A DNA stretch of 64,000 bases, taken from Globodera rostochiensis. Its lineage: Eukaryota > Nematoda > Chromadorea > Rhabditida > Heteroderidae. Under the pieces are notes generated by a model, which was not told where the DNA came from, ran no database searches, and saw only the letters and a program-made list of their open reading frames with translations. Location: contig JAEVLN010000025.1 of NCBI GenBank assembly GCA_018350325.1, forward strand, positions 475,799 to 539,798, in the 5' to 3' direction. The position numbers were made by a program, and so were the translations under genes. Positions within the stretch are counted from its first letter, which is position 1. The number at the start of each line of letters is the position of its first letter. This document shows, piece after piece, positions 55,304-64,000 of this stretch.

Positions 55304-56199
55304 GGCTCTACTTCAGTTTATGCGTCCAATCGAAGTTTATGCGTCCAATCAAAGTTTATGCGTCCAATCAAAATTTTATGCGTCCAATCAAAGTTTATGC
55401 GTCCAATCAAAATTTTATGCGTCCAATCACAAATAAAGTATGAATTCTCTTAAAATTTATTTAAAGATATTTAAAAAATCTAAGTCTATCTATTATAAAA
55501 ATAGACAAAAAGTTTTGTTTGCCAAGTTCACTCAAGAAAAAATTAAAGTGGGCAGCATATGGCGGCATTAACAATTTGCAATGCAGTATGATCTTAGATG
55601 GATCAATCACCGTTTATAATTGTCGACCCTACTAACCACAAGTTCATACTAGAGCCTGGTAAAAAAAAATTTCCGGGAACGGGAACGGGGTTTTCAAAAA
55701 GAACGGGACGGGAATCCCGAACGGGAATCCCGTCTTTTTCCCGTTCCCGTAAAAATCCCGCCCGGCGAAAAAAACGGGAACGGGACCGGGATTCCCGTAC
55801 TTTTCCCGCGGGAATCCCGTTCCCGCCGGGCTCTTGTTTATACACAAGGGATTGAGACTACTTGGCGGGCTCTTAAGCAGAGTTTAAAACATGTATATGA
55901 CACTAACCATGACATGCTTCCTATTTACCTTTACCAATACATGTATCGTCGTTTTCATGGAAACAGATAATTTTTCGACATCTTGAGGATATTCGTTTAC
56001 ATTTTCCTGAGTTCATAACCTTTTGTTACTCAAATTATGATTGGACGCATAAACTTTAATTGGACGCATAAACTTTGATTGGACGCATAAACTTTGATTG
56101 GACGCATAAACTTTGATTGGACGCATAAACTTTGATTGGACGCATAAACTTTGATTGGACGCATAAACTTTGATTGGACGCATAAACTGAAGTAGAGCC
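55304..56199. mobile_element. 896-bp element with array-type termini, perfect 8-bp target duplication
   Basis: GGCTCTACTTCAGTTTATGC at the left is inverted at the right (GCATAAACTGAAGTAGAGCC). CTCATTTG flanks both sides (55296-55303, 56200-56207). Each terminus continues into a tandem array of the 19-bp unit GTTTATGCGTCCAATCAAA, about six units left and eight right in opposite orientation. It contains the nested element 55650-55835. Confidence 0.92.
55650..55835. mobile_element. 186-bp hAT-like MITE nested in the 55304 element
   Basis: TAGAGCCTGG and CCGGGCTCTT ends; flanks GTTCATAC (55642-55649) and GTTTATAC (55836-55843), 7/8. It is almost the joined ends of the 1251-bp element at 53611, so a deletion derivative of that family. 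Confidence 0.88.
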
Positions 56200-56351
56200 C
56201 TCATTTGTCCACTGATTAAAAATTGGGCTAATTCCTTCCGTCTTTACTGGATTTAAAAATGAGAGGACGGTGGCGGCCCGCCAAAAGAGAGCAAGCTGAG
56301 ACAGAGCAAGTAGTGGGGGGCGAGACGGAGGGCGGAGAAAGAAGTCTGACG

Positions 56352-56432
56352 AGCGTTGCATTCAAGCGGATTCGAACCCAACACTCGCCATAAGAATTAA
56401 CGAGAAGACGATCCACTAGACCATCTGTTACT
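56352..56432 (-). repeat. tRNA-like SINE module
   Basis: Minus strand GATGGTCTAGTGGATCGTC (A box) and GTTGGGTTCGAATCCGC (B box), followed by TTGAATGC. Very close to consensus boxes but no acceptor stem. Confidence 0.6.
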
Positions 56433-56971
56433 TTGGGGTATTCTTGTAATGACGCCATCTTTGGGGTGTAAATTTAGTCCCGGTCCCGCTCAACCCTAGT
56501 AGGTAAATACCATTACAGGAGGCATGGGAGAATTTTGAAAATCGCACCTTTCAAAAAATACATTTCGCCAAACTTTTAGAGATTATTGAAACAAAATATA
56601 AATGCGCGACGACAATTTAATTACGCGTGGCCATATTCAAAAAAAATTTGGCAATAAGAAATGGCCACAAAAAAATTCAGCGTTTGCTTCGGGTTCAGCA
56701 GCCCGGGAACAGACATTACAAAATTTTAGAATGTGTTAGGGGGTTTTCGGGGGGGCGTAGAAGCCGAATCCGAACCCCCTGTTTTGGCCAATTCCCCCGG
56801 AATCAAACATTTGGTCGATAAAAATTCTAATTGTAATTTTGTGCTTTTAAAAATTTCGAATGTTTTTGGAAAAATTGAATTTTCAACCGAAGTTTCGTAT
56901 TTAAAATTTTGAATGAGAAATCTCATAAAATGTTTACAAAACAAATTTCAATAAATTTTTTTTTTCGAGGA

Positions 56972-59900
56972 ATGTGTCGCCGTTCTGTTGCAGCTTCCGT
57001 TGGTTTACCTCCACAATCCCGTCGCTGTACAGCATCTGCAAAAATTGTTCCCTTTAAAATTGCACATTTTTTATTCATTTTTGCCCTCCTCGTCCAATTG
57101 AACCATTCCTTGGCCCAATCTCAAGAGGCAATTCGACGATTTGAGTACAAGCATAGGTATTGATGGCATTTTTACAAATTATACAAAAACTGAAAAATCC
57201 TTTTAAAGAAAGAAAGGTAGGCTAGCTAGCAATTTTTTTTGAAAAATTTAACAATTAGAAAACCACTTCACAATAAATTTGTGATTTTTGTTTTAAGTTT
57301 CCGTACACCAAATTTGGCACAACGGGATGGCACAATTCCATTTTGGACGGTGGCCGGCGATGCAATCGCCAGCGGGGAACAGCTGAGGCTGGCGCCTTCG
57401 ATGCGCAGTCGAAAGGGGCTGGTCAGAAATTGGAAAATTTTACTATAAAAAAATTTTTTCACATTTTTTTTTGTAAATTTAAAAAATCGACACTGACTTT
57501 CAAAAAATTATTATTTTTTAGGCTTGGAACAAACGCGCTTTTACAGAAAGTGACCATTTTGAGCTGCAATTTGCTTTCAAAGTGACTGGCCAAGGCCGAA
57601 TTGGTGGCGATGGGCTTGCAATTTGGTGACCTCGACGAGTTTTTTTTCTTAAAATTAAAAAAAAAATGGAAATTATTAACCCGGATTTTTCAAAAAACGA
57701 AACAATTTTGTTGTTCCGGAGAAATCGATGTGCGCTGTGGATACAAATTTAGACAAAAAAAAAATTGACAAATTTTGTTAAGAACTCGCCCAAAAACAGC
57801 TAATTTTTTTTTGGTTTTTGGCACAAATTTATGTAGGAAATTCGTTTTTTTTTTACTGATTTTTTAGGTACACCGCTCAACAAGGCAATTTGGGACCCGT
57901 TTTTGGTGCCAACGACTTCTGGACGGGCATGGCCATAATGCTGGACTCGTTCGACAACGACGGGGCACGGAACAACCCGGCCATTTCGTTGATGATCAAC
58001 GACGGTTTGGTTCTGGGGGGGGGGGGCTGAACGTTTTTGAAATGCAAATTTTGGTTTCGTCCAACCATAAAAGATAAATTTGGTTTATGCCAACGTTTTT
58101 TAATTTAAAATTAGAAAGGATTGCATTTAAAAAAAAAAAAACTAAAAACAATTTAGAAGTTTTATGCCACCGGTTTTTAATTTACAATTAGAAGGATGGC
58201 ATTTTTAAAAAAAAAAACTAAAAACAATTTAGAAACCGGTTTTTAATTTAAAATTAGAAAGGATGGCATTTTTTTTAAATACTAAAAACAATTTAGAGGT
58301 TTTATTATGCCGACCTTTTTTAATATAAAATTAGAAAAGATGGCATTTTAAAAAAAAAAAAACTAAAAGCAATTTAGAAGTTTTATACCACCGGTTTTTA
58401 ATTTAAAATTAGAAAGGATGGCATTTTTTTTAAATACTAAAAACAATTTAGAGGTTTTATTATGCCGACCTTTTTTAATATAAAATTAGAAAAGATGGCA
58501 TTTTAAAAAAAAAAAAACTAAAAGCAATTTAGAAGTTTTATACCACCAGTTTTTAATTAAAATTAGAAAGGATGGCATTTTTTTAAAAAAAAAAAATTTA
58601 GGCACTCGCGCTTTTGACCATCCAACGGACGGATCCCATCAAGTGTTGAGCAGTGCGTTTTCATTTTTGTTAAAGCAAAAATCATTAAAAATTAGAAAAC
58701 ATTAAAAAGGGTCATTGCTTTACCCTGGGCCATGTCTAGAAAACATTTTTGGAGGGTGTCAAAATAACATTAAAATTGATTTTTTTGGGGTATATTTTAC
58801 GTTTTTGATGCATTTTTGTTTAGGAATTTTCAAAAATACAATTTTTTAAAGAAAATTTGCGCTGATTTTTGAAGTTTTTAAGAAATCTGGAGTGGGCGGT
58901 GGGGTGAGGGATTGCTCAGTGCACCCACCGTTGGGAAACTTTTTGTTGTTGTTGACGAATTTAATAATATATTTATTTTGAAAATTGCTTTTTTTGTTTG
59001 AGTGACTGACTTATTTGTTAATTAACGTGTTGACAATACCCACACCAAAGCAGCAGTACCACCACAAATTTCAATTTTGTTTAAATGTCTGTTTAAACCA
59101 ATTTGTTTTTGTACTATTCCATGTACAGCTTGCCAACGCGACTTCCGCAACAAGCAGTACCCGGTGCACATGAAGGTTGAGTACTATCGCAACGTGCTGA
59201 CGGTGTTCGTCTCGGACGGGATGAGCCCAACGCCGCGCTTTGACATTTGCATACGTGCAGAGCACATTTTTTTGCCCAAGGCGGGCTTCTTCGGCGTCTC
59301 TGCCGCCACCGGCGGATTGGCAGGTTTGCAAAAAAAAAAAAAAAAATTTTTTTTTGTTTGAAAAAAATTTGTACCCCCTAAGCGAGGGTTGGTTGGGATG
59401 TAAAATTTTAGCGAGTGACCTTATATATTTGTTCCGGAAATAAAATGTTTCAACTTTTTAGTTATTAATTCGGCAGATTTTGGAAATTTAGTCTTATACC
59501 AGGTGCTTGGGCTGGGCTTTGTCATTGAAATGAATTTGAACAAAAATAACATTTCGATTTCGACTGAATTTCAAATCACACGTTAAAATCATTTGAAACA
59601 AATTTGAATATTGAAATTTAGGTCTAAAAAATAAGGTCCGAAACAAACATTTATTTATTTTGACGATTTATGATGGGTGTCGCGCATCGTTATTTTGTGT
59701 TTTTAATCAAATTTTACAAATCGTCACAAATTTTTGATCAAAAGTTTTCTTGTACAAACAATTAATAAATATATTGTATTTAGGGACTAAAAAACGTGAA
59801 ATAAGGACGTATAATAGGGATTAAAAACCACCAAAAAGTGGCAAAATGTTTTATTAACAAAAATTAAAAATATTTAGTAGTTAGGCTGGGTTACTTTTTT

Positions 59901-61938
59901 TTAGAAATTTTTGGAACATCAATCTTTGGGGGGAGGGGGATGCATTTCATTTTTGGGGAAGAAAAACTGAAATTTTCGGAAAAATGCCTAAAATATTGCA
60001 TTTTTTTTTTCTTAAAATTTTGGGGGAAAAAGTGCCAAAATAGGGGCTTAAAATGGCGAAACCGTCACGCCAGCAGTTTCACAAATTTTTTTGATCAAAA
60101 ATTTTCTTGTACAAACAGATTATTAATAAATACATTTTTTGTTTGTTTTTTGAAACAAAAAAAACAAATTTTGTTTTTGTTTAGACGACCACGACGTGTT
60201 GGACTTCAGCGTGTTTTCGTTGTTCACCGACACTGCCCAACTGGAGCGTGCCAAGCAGCAGCTCGCGTCGGAGGAGCGCACGCGGGCGCAAGCCGAATTT
60301 GAACGTCAACAACAAGATTATGAGAAGGAGCGGCAAAAGTTTGCAAAATGGGCACAAAATTTGGCACATTTCCGTGGCTAGGCCTTAGCCACGGGGCAGG
60401 GACGTAACCAGAAAACAATTTTTGTAGGGGGGGGGGGGTGGGAAAGTTGATTCTTGGGGTGTATTTTTTCCTTTTTTATGTAATTTTTTCAAAAAAAATG
60501 TTCAATTTTATGGGGTGCATTTTTTGTTTTTACTCCATTTTTGCTAAGAAATTTCAAAAACAATTTTTTTTCTTGCGAAATTTTGCTTTACGCTTTGGGG
60601 GAGGGGAGGAGGTCGGTGTTCTGCAGCCCCCCACCCCCGAAAAATTTTTTTGAGATTCGGACCGGGCCAATCTTGCTTCAATATAAAAACTCTTATAAAG
60701 CACAGAGTCTTATGCTTAACCTCAAACAGAATATACACTCACACAACAAATAGTAGATGAACCAACAAGGACTTCACTTAAACATGCATTGGATAACATA
60801 TTTTCCTGTTTGTTCAACATTAAAAATAAATTAAAAAAAGGTGTCGAATTTGAAAATTTTTGGGTTCTCAAATTTATTACATTTTATATCGGACAAAAAA
60901 ATGATTTTGGGCAATGCAGACAATAATTGTACAATTATTTTGGCACACCCACACCAGGTACAAGGAGCAGCACCCGGAGAAGGCAAATGTGGACGAGGAG
61001 GACGAGCAGTCCAAGTACTACGAGGACGCGCAACAGCGTGAGCTGCGCCTGATCTACGAGGGGCAGGCGAATATACACGCCACAATCCAGAAGATGGAGC
61101 TGAAACTGGCGGAGTTTGTGCATCTACAGCAACAACAACAACAGCAGGGACAAGCCGCTGGAGCAGTACAACAACAGGGACAGCAACAGCAAGGAGGTGG
61201 GTGGGCGGGCGTTTTTTTCCAGCAAATGTGATCATGAAACATTGGTCACAAAACGGGATTGAATGTTTTGGCGTCTGGTCATGTGTGATGTGTCGTTCAG
61301 CTATTTTCTGCTATATTTTTGAGGTGCCGGCGGCGGCGGCGGCTTCCTGGCACATGAGAAGAACGAGTTGATCCAGGGCGTGCGCGAGCTGAGCGCCACG
61401 CTGCGCGAGATGAAGAACTACGTGACCGAGACGTACACGCGTGCCTACAACATTGAGCAAAAGATCACGCAGCAACAACAACAACAACAGCAGCAGCATC
61501 AAGCTCAAGCTGGTGTTGGCACCGTGGTAAGTGTCGTCTTTTTTATTCATTCTCAAAAGCACCGATCAGATCACCATTTTTTTGTTTATCTTTACAAAAC
61601 ACACAGGCCAATCAGAATGCGGACCCGACGGTGCGCAACTTTTTGGAGCAAATACAACAGGAAGTGCGTCAGATTCGTTCCAATCAGCACAGTGCTGCTC
61701 AACAACAACAACAACAGCAGCAGCAGCAGTACGGCTTGCCCAGCTCGACGACGAGCTGCGTGAGCAGTACAATGGTCATCATCATCGCGCTGGTGCAAAG
61801 CGTGGCATTGGGCATCTTCATTTTTATACGGTCCGTTTAAAGCGGCAGGGCGCGGGCATTTTTTCCCCCAAATTTTTTATTTTATTTTTTTTTTTGCAAT
61901 TTTTTAGCAGTAAAAGTGACAAGGCGAAGTTCTACTGA
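56972..61938 (+). CDS. ile-1: ERGIC-53 / LMAN1-type cargo lectin
   Basis: L-type lectin that carries glycoproteins from ER to Golgi. Eleven exons, all GT-AG: 56972-57156, 57298-57421, 57522-57625, 57868-58004, 58602-58652, 59129-59323, 60185-60338, 60958-61196, 61324-61526, 61607-61830, 61908-61938. Signal anchor FLFIFALLVQLNHSLA; lectin domain RRFEYKH, DGTIPFWTVAGDAIASGEQ, VTGQGRIGGDGLAIW, MLDSFDNDGARNNPAI, CQRDFRNKQYPV, GVSAATGGLADDHDVLDF, keeping the DNDGARNN metal-binding loop. Coiled-coil stalk next, with Gln runs in exons 8-10, then a membrane span (MVIIIALVQSVALGIFIFI) and a short tail SKSDKAKFY. The tail has a KxKxx retrieval pattern and an aromatic end like the family KKFF. An upstream in-frame ATG at 56909 is less likely. 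Confidence 0.95.
58080..58600. repeat. 70-78-bp tandem array in intron 4 of ERGIC-53
   Basis: Seven units with TTTTTAATTTAAAATTAGAA, AGGATGGCATTTTT, then CTAAAAACAATTTAGA. Two alternating types (GCCGACC and ACCACCGG starts) show a dimeric period near 155 bp. The last unit runs into the splice acceptor of exon 5. Confidence 0.88.
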
Positions 61939-62590
61939 GACGAAGCCAGCATAAGACAATTTGGAACTGATTTCCCTATGTTGTACGGTTAGGGTTGTTG
62001 TCCAAAAAATTTCGAAAAAAAACAACAATTTTTTTTTAAATGATTCCGCCAGCCTTTGTAAAATGAAATTTCCAATTTTCGAGTGTCTAAAATAATGATC
62101 CAAAGCCCAAGACGACAACCGTTTTCACACAGTGAATTCTCATATCATTGAATTGGTTTGGCATTCGAATTTCCGTTTTTATTTTACAATATTTCTTGAA
62201 CTTTGTGGTGTCAAAATGGTCTTTACATTTCTGGTCTTTACAATGTGTGTGTTTTCATATTCTTACATATTTAGTCGACCTTAACTTTTTTTTTTTTTTG
62301 ATATTGTAATTAACAATTTTGATCCTTGGGGGTTTTTAAATTTGAAAAATGTTATAAATTTATTGTAAACATTTTGTACCAATTCATGCTTTGTCATGTG
62401 TAGAGGAGATTGATGGATTGTGTTTAAGCCTTTCACATTTTTTGATGCTTTTCCATTCATTTGTTATGGAATTTGTGATATTGGTGTGTCGCAAGTTAAG
62501 ATTATTTGTTGCAAATGGCGTTTTTTTTTGAAAACGATAAATTTTTGGGTAAAATTATATTTAACAAACACAAAAAACAGAAATTCAAAA

Positions 62591-63070
62591 ATGAATATTA
62601 ATTTGATTATTTCATTTTTTTCAAACGAATTTAATCAAAAATTTTAATTGTTTGCCAACAGAAAAAAAAATAAGGAAAAGATTTGATGGAATGTTTGATG
62701 AAAATTGGTCAGAAGACGACAATGAATTTATTGAAGAAAATAAGCTGATCAAAATGATTGCATTGATGGAATGTCAAAAAGTGTAAATGGCGACCTTGGC
62801 ACAAAACTCATAAAAAGACGCAAAAATGTTTATTCTGATCACCAAAAGCGTGAAATTGTTGGCAATATAGTAAATTTACAGAAAACAAAAAAGAAAACAT
62901 TCACATAATGAGTAGAATAAAATGCAAAATTTTGATTCGGCGTCGGTTATAGAACAATTTTAAAATTCCATTCAAAAAAAAAGGATGGAAAACTAAAAGA
63001 ATATTATGAAATCAAAAGAATCAACGCGAAGATTAAATTACAAAATAGCCGAGAAGTAAATATTAGGGAG
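62591..63070 (+). pseudogene. SHR family relic
   Basis: Starts MNINLIISFFSNEFNQKF, a decayed signal-peptide region, then stops. Later pieces are in shifting frames: FDGMFDENWSEDDNE (acidic motif), DHQKREIVGN (start of HTH unit 1) and LKEYYEIKRINAKIK (start of unit 3). Units are mostly deleted. Confidence 0.7.
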
Positions 63071-63466
63071 GACATGGAAAGGGAACTTAAATTTGCAATT
63101 AATTACAAATTTTTTAAAATATTTTCATTTTGGCTATTCACAATCAATCGTAATTTTATAAAAAAAATATTATGAGATGTTGGAGTATTGATTCGGGTGT
63201 GCTATAATTATTAAAAAAATATGATAAATAAATACCCATTTCAATTGAGGGCTGTCATTTATTGTTTTTAAACATTTTATGTCAAAGCTAAATAACATTT
63301 ATTAATATTTAAAAATTTAATTTTTATTCTTAAATTTAAGAAATCTTTTGAGTAAAATTCTTCAAAAACAAATTGACAAATTTTTCCATATCGAATTTTC
63401 CGTCTAAATTATTAAATTAATTGGAATTCAATATAAATGTCAATAATTTCAGAGTGCCCAAATAAA

Positions 63467-64000
63467 ATGGAAGAGTTTTGGATTTTAATTTTGGTGTCAT
63501 TCATCGCAACAAATTCACCGGAAAAAGCTGAATCCGTACAATTGGAGGAATTGCCACTCCAAACATTTGACGAATTATTCGTAGATGAATGGTGGGACAA
63601 AGATGAAGCCGAAAATTTGAAAACGCCGCCGCCAACAAACTTTGGACAAAATGTCCATCACCAAATCGACCGACAGAACGCCCAAATTGGACAAATTGAA
63701 CCCAATTCAACTGATCTGAATCCTCCTCTCAAAGAGTCTGATCACTCTGATAATGCCAAAAATGGCGAAGAACAGAACGAAAAAATTGCGGAAGATGAGC
63801 GAAAACGTAAAATAATCGAAAAATTCCACGCAATGAGAGACGAATTTAAGCAAAAAGGGAAATATTCAAAAAAAGAATGGAATCAAATTGATGGGAAAAT
63901 TGCTAAACATTTAAAAGTCAATCGCACAAAAATATTTGAATGGAAAAAAGAATTTGGCATAAGTCAAAAAGTATTATATGAAAAAGAAGAACGTAAACAT
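63467..64000 (+). CDS. SHR family, variant subfamily, open to the window edge
   Basis: 178 codons without a stop, continuing past the end. MEEFWILILVSFIATNS signal peptide, acidic motif FDELFVDEWWDKDEAE, one GQIEPNSTDL unit, then HTH unit 1 (EWNQIDGKIAKHLKVNRT then KIFEWKKEFGI). It corresponds to the frameshifted copy at 4023 but is intact across the slip site. Further HTH units and the intron seen at 4869 would lie outside the window. Confidence 0.8.
   Translation, partial: MEEFWILILVSFIATNSPEKAESVQLEELPLQTFDELFVDEWWDKDEAENLKTPPPTNFGQNVHHQIDRQNAQIGQIEPNSTDLNPPLKESDHSDNAKNGEEQNEKIAEDERKRKIIEKFHAMRDEFKQKGKYSKKEWNQIDGKIAKHLKVNRTKIFEWKKEFGISQKVLYEKEERKH

Noticed and set aside
56461..56498. Very short hAT-like element (GGGGTGTAAATTTAGTCCCGG to CAACCCTA)
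   Set aside because: It looks like joined ends of the element type near 32322, but the flanks share no 8-bp duplication.

Overview
The window looks like a piece of a nematode nuclear genome, most likely a plant-parasitic tylenchid such as a cyst nematode. Spliced genes with short exons, nematode-type proteins (an Srt-class serpentine receptor, a nematode-like ERGIC-53), AT-rich noncoding DNA and a locally amplified family of signal-peptide proteins point there. The genus is an inference; no diagnostic gene for a species is present.

Four conserved single-copy-type genes and one receptor are resolved to exons. On the minus strand, head to tail from right to left, lie an Srt-type 7TM receptor (50271-52596), TFIIF beta (44425-47161), an ARFRP1-like small GTPase (40317-44032) and the AP-1 sigma adaptin (37591-39534). 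On the plus strand an 11-exon ERGIC-53 homologue lies at 56972-61938. Three of these (ERGIC-53, ARFRP1, AP-1 sigma) act in ER/Golgi/TGN traffic.

The most striking content is a family of twelve related gene copies scattered over both strands (near 644, 1319, 4023, 7119, 10335, 16856, 24305, 28921, 33310, 42277, 62591 and 63467). Intact members encode about 300 residues: an N-terminal signal peptide, two short acidic-aromatic motifs (FDEI.....W..DE), then three tandem homeodomain-like helix-turn-helix units ending in patterns such as TIYEWK.EFGL. I use the working label SHR (secreted HTH-repeat) family. The combination suggests secreted, possibly nucleus-targeted DNA-binding proteins. Copies range from open to frameshifted, truncated, transposon-split and relic. 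They spread as blocks larger than the gene; one sits inside intron 2 of the ARFRP1 gene, and another is flanked by a broken piece of the same ARFRP1 intron/exon junction.

The rest is dominated by non-autonomous DNA transposons. Eleven elements have terminal inverted repeats and 8-bp target duplications (eight perfect, three 7/8), typical of hAT-like insertions, several nested so that relative ages can be read. There are also foldback palindromes, tRNA-like (SINE-like) modules with A and B boxes, a dispersed GC-rich hairpin found at least 15 times, a 1.9-kb satellite with higher-order structure (48310-50235), and many minisatellites. Long stretches between 5-7 kb, 11.7-16.8 kb, 17.8-24.3 kb and 29.8-37.5 kb hold mainly repeat debris and a few doubtful exons.
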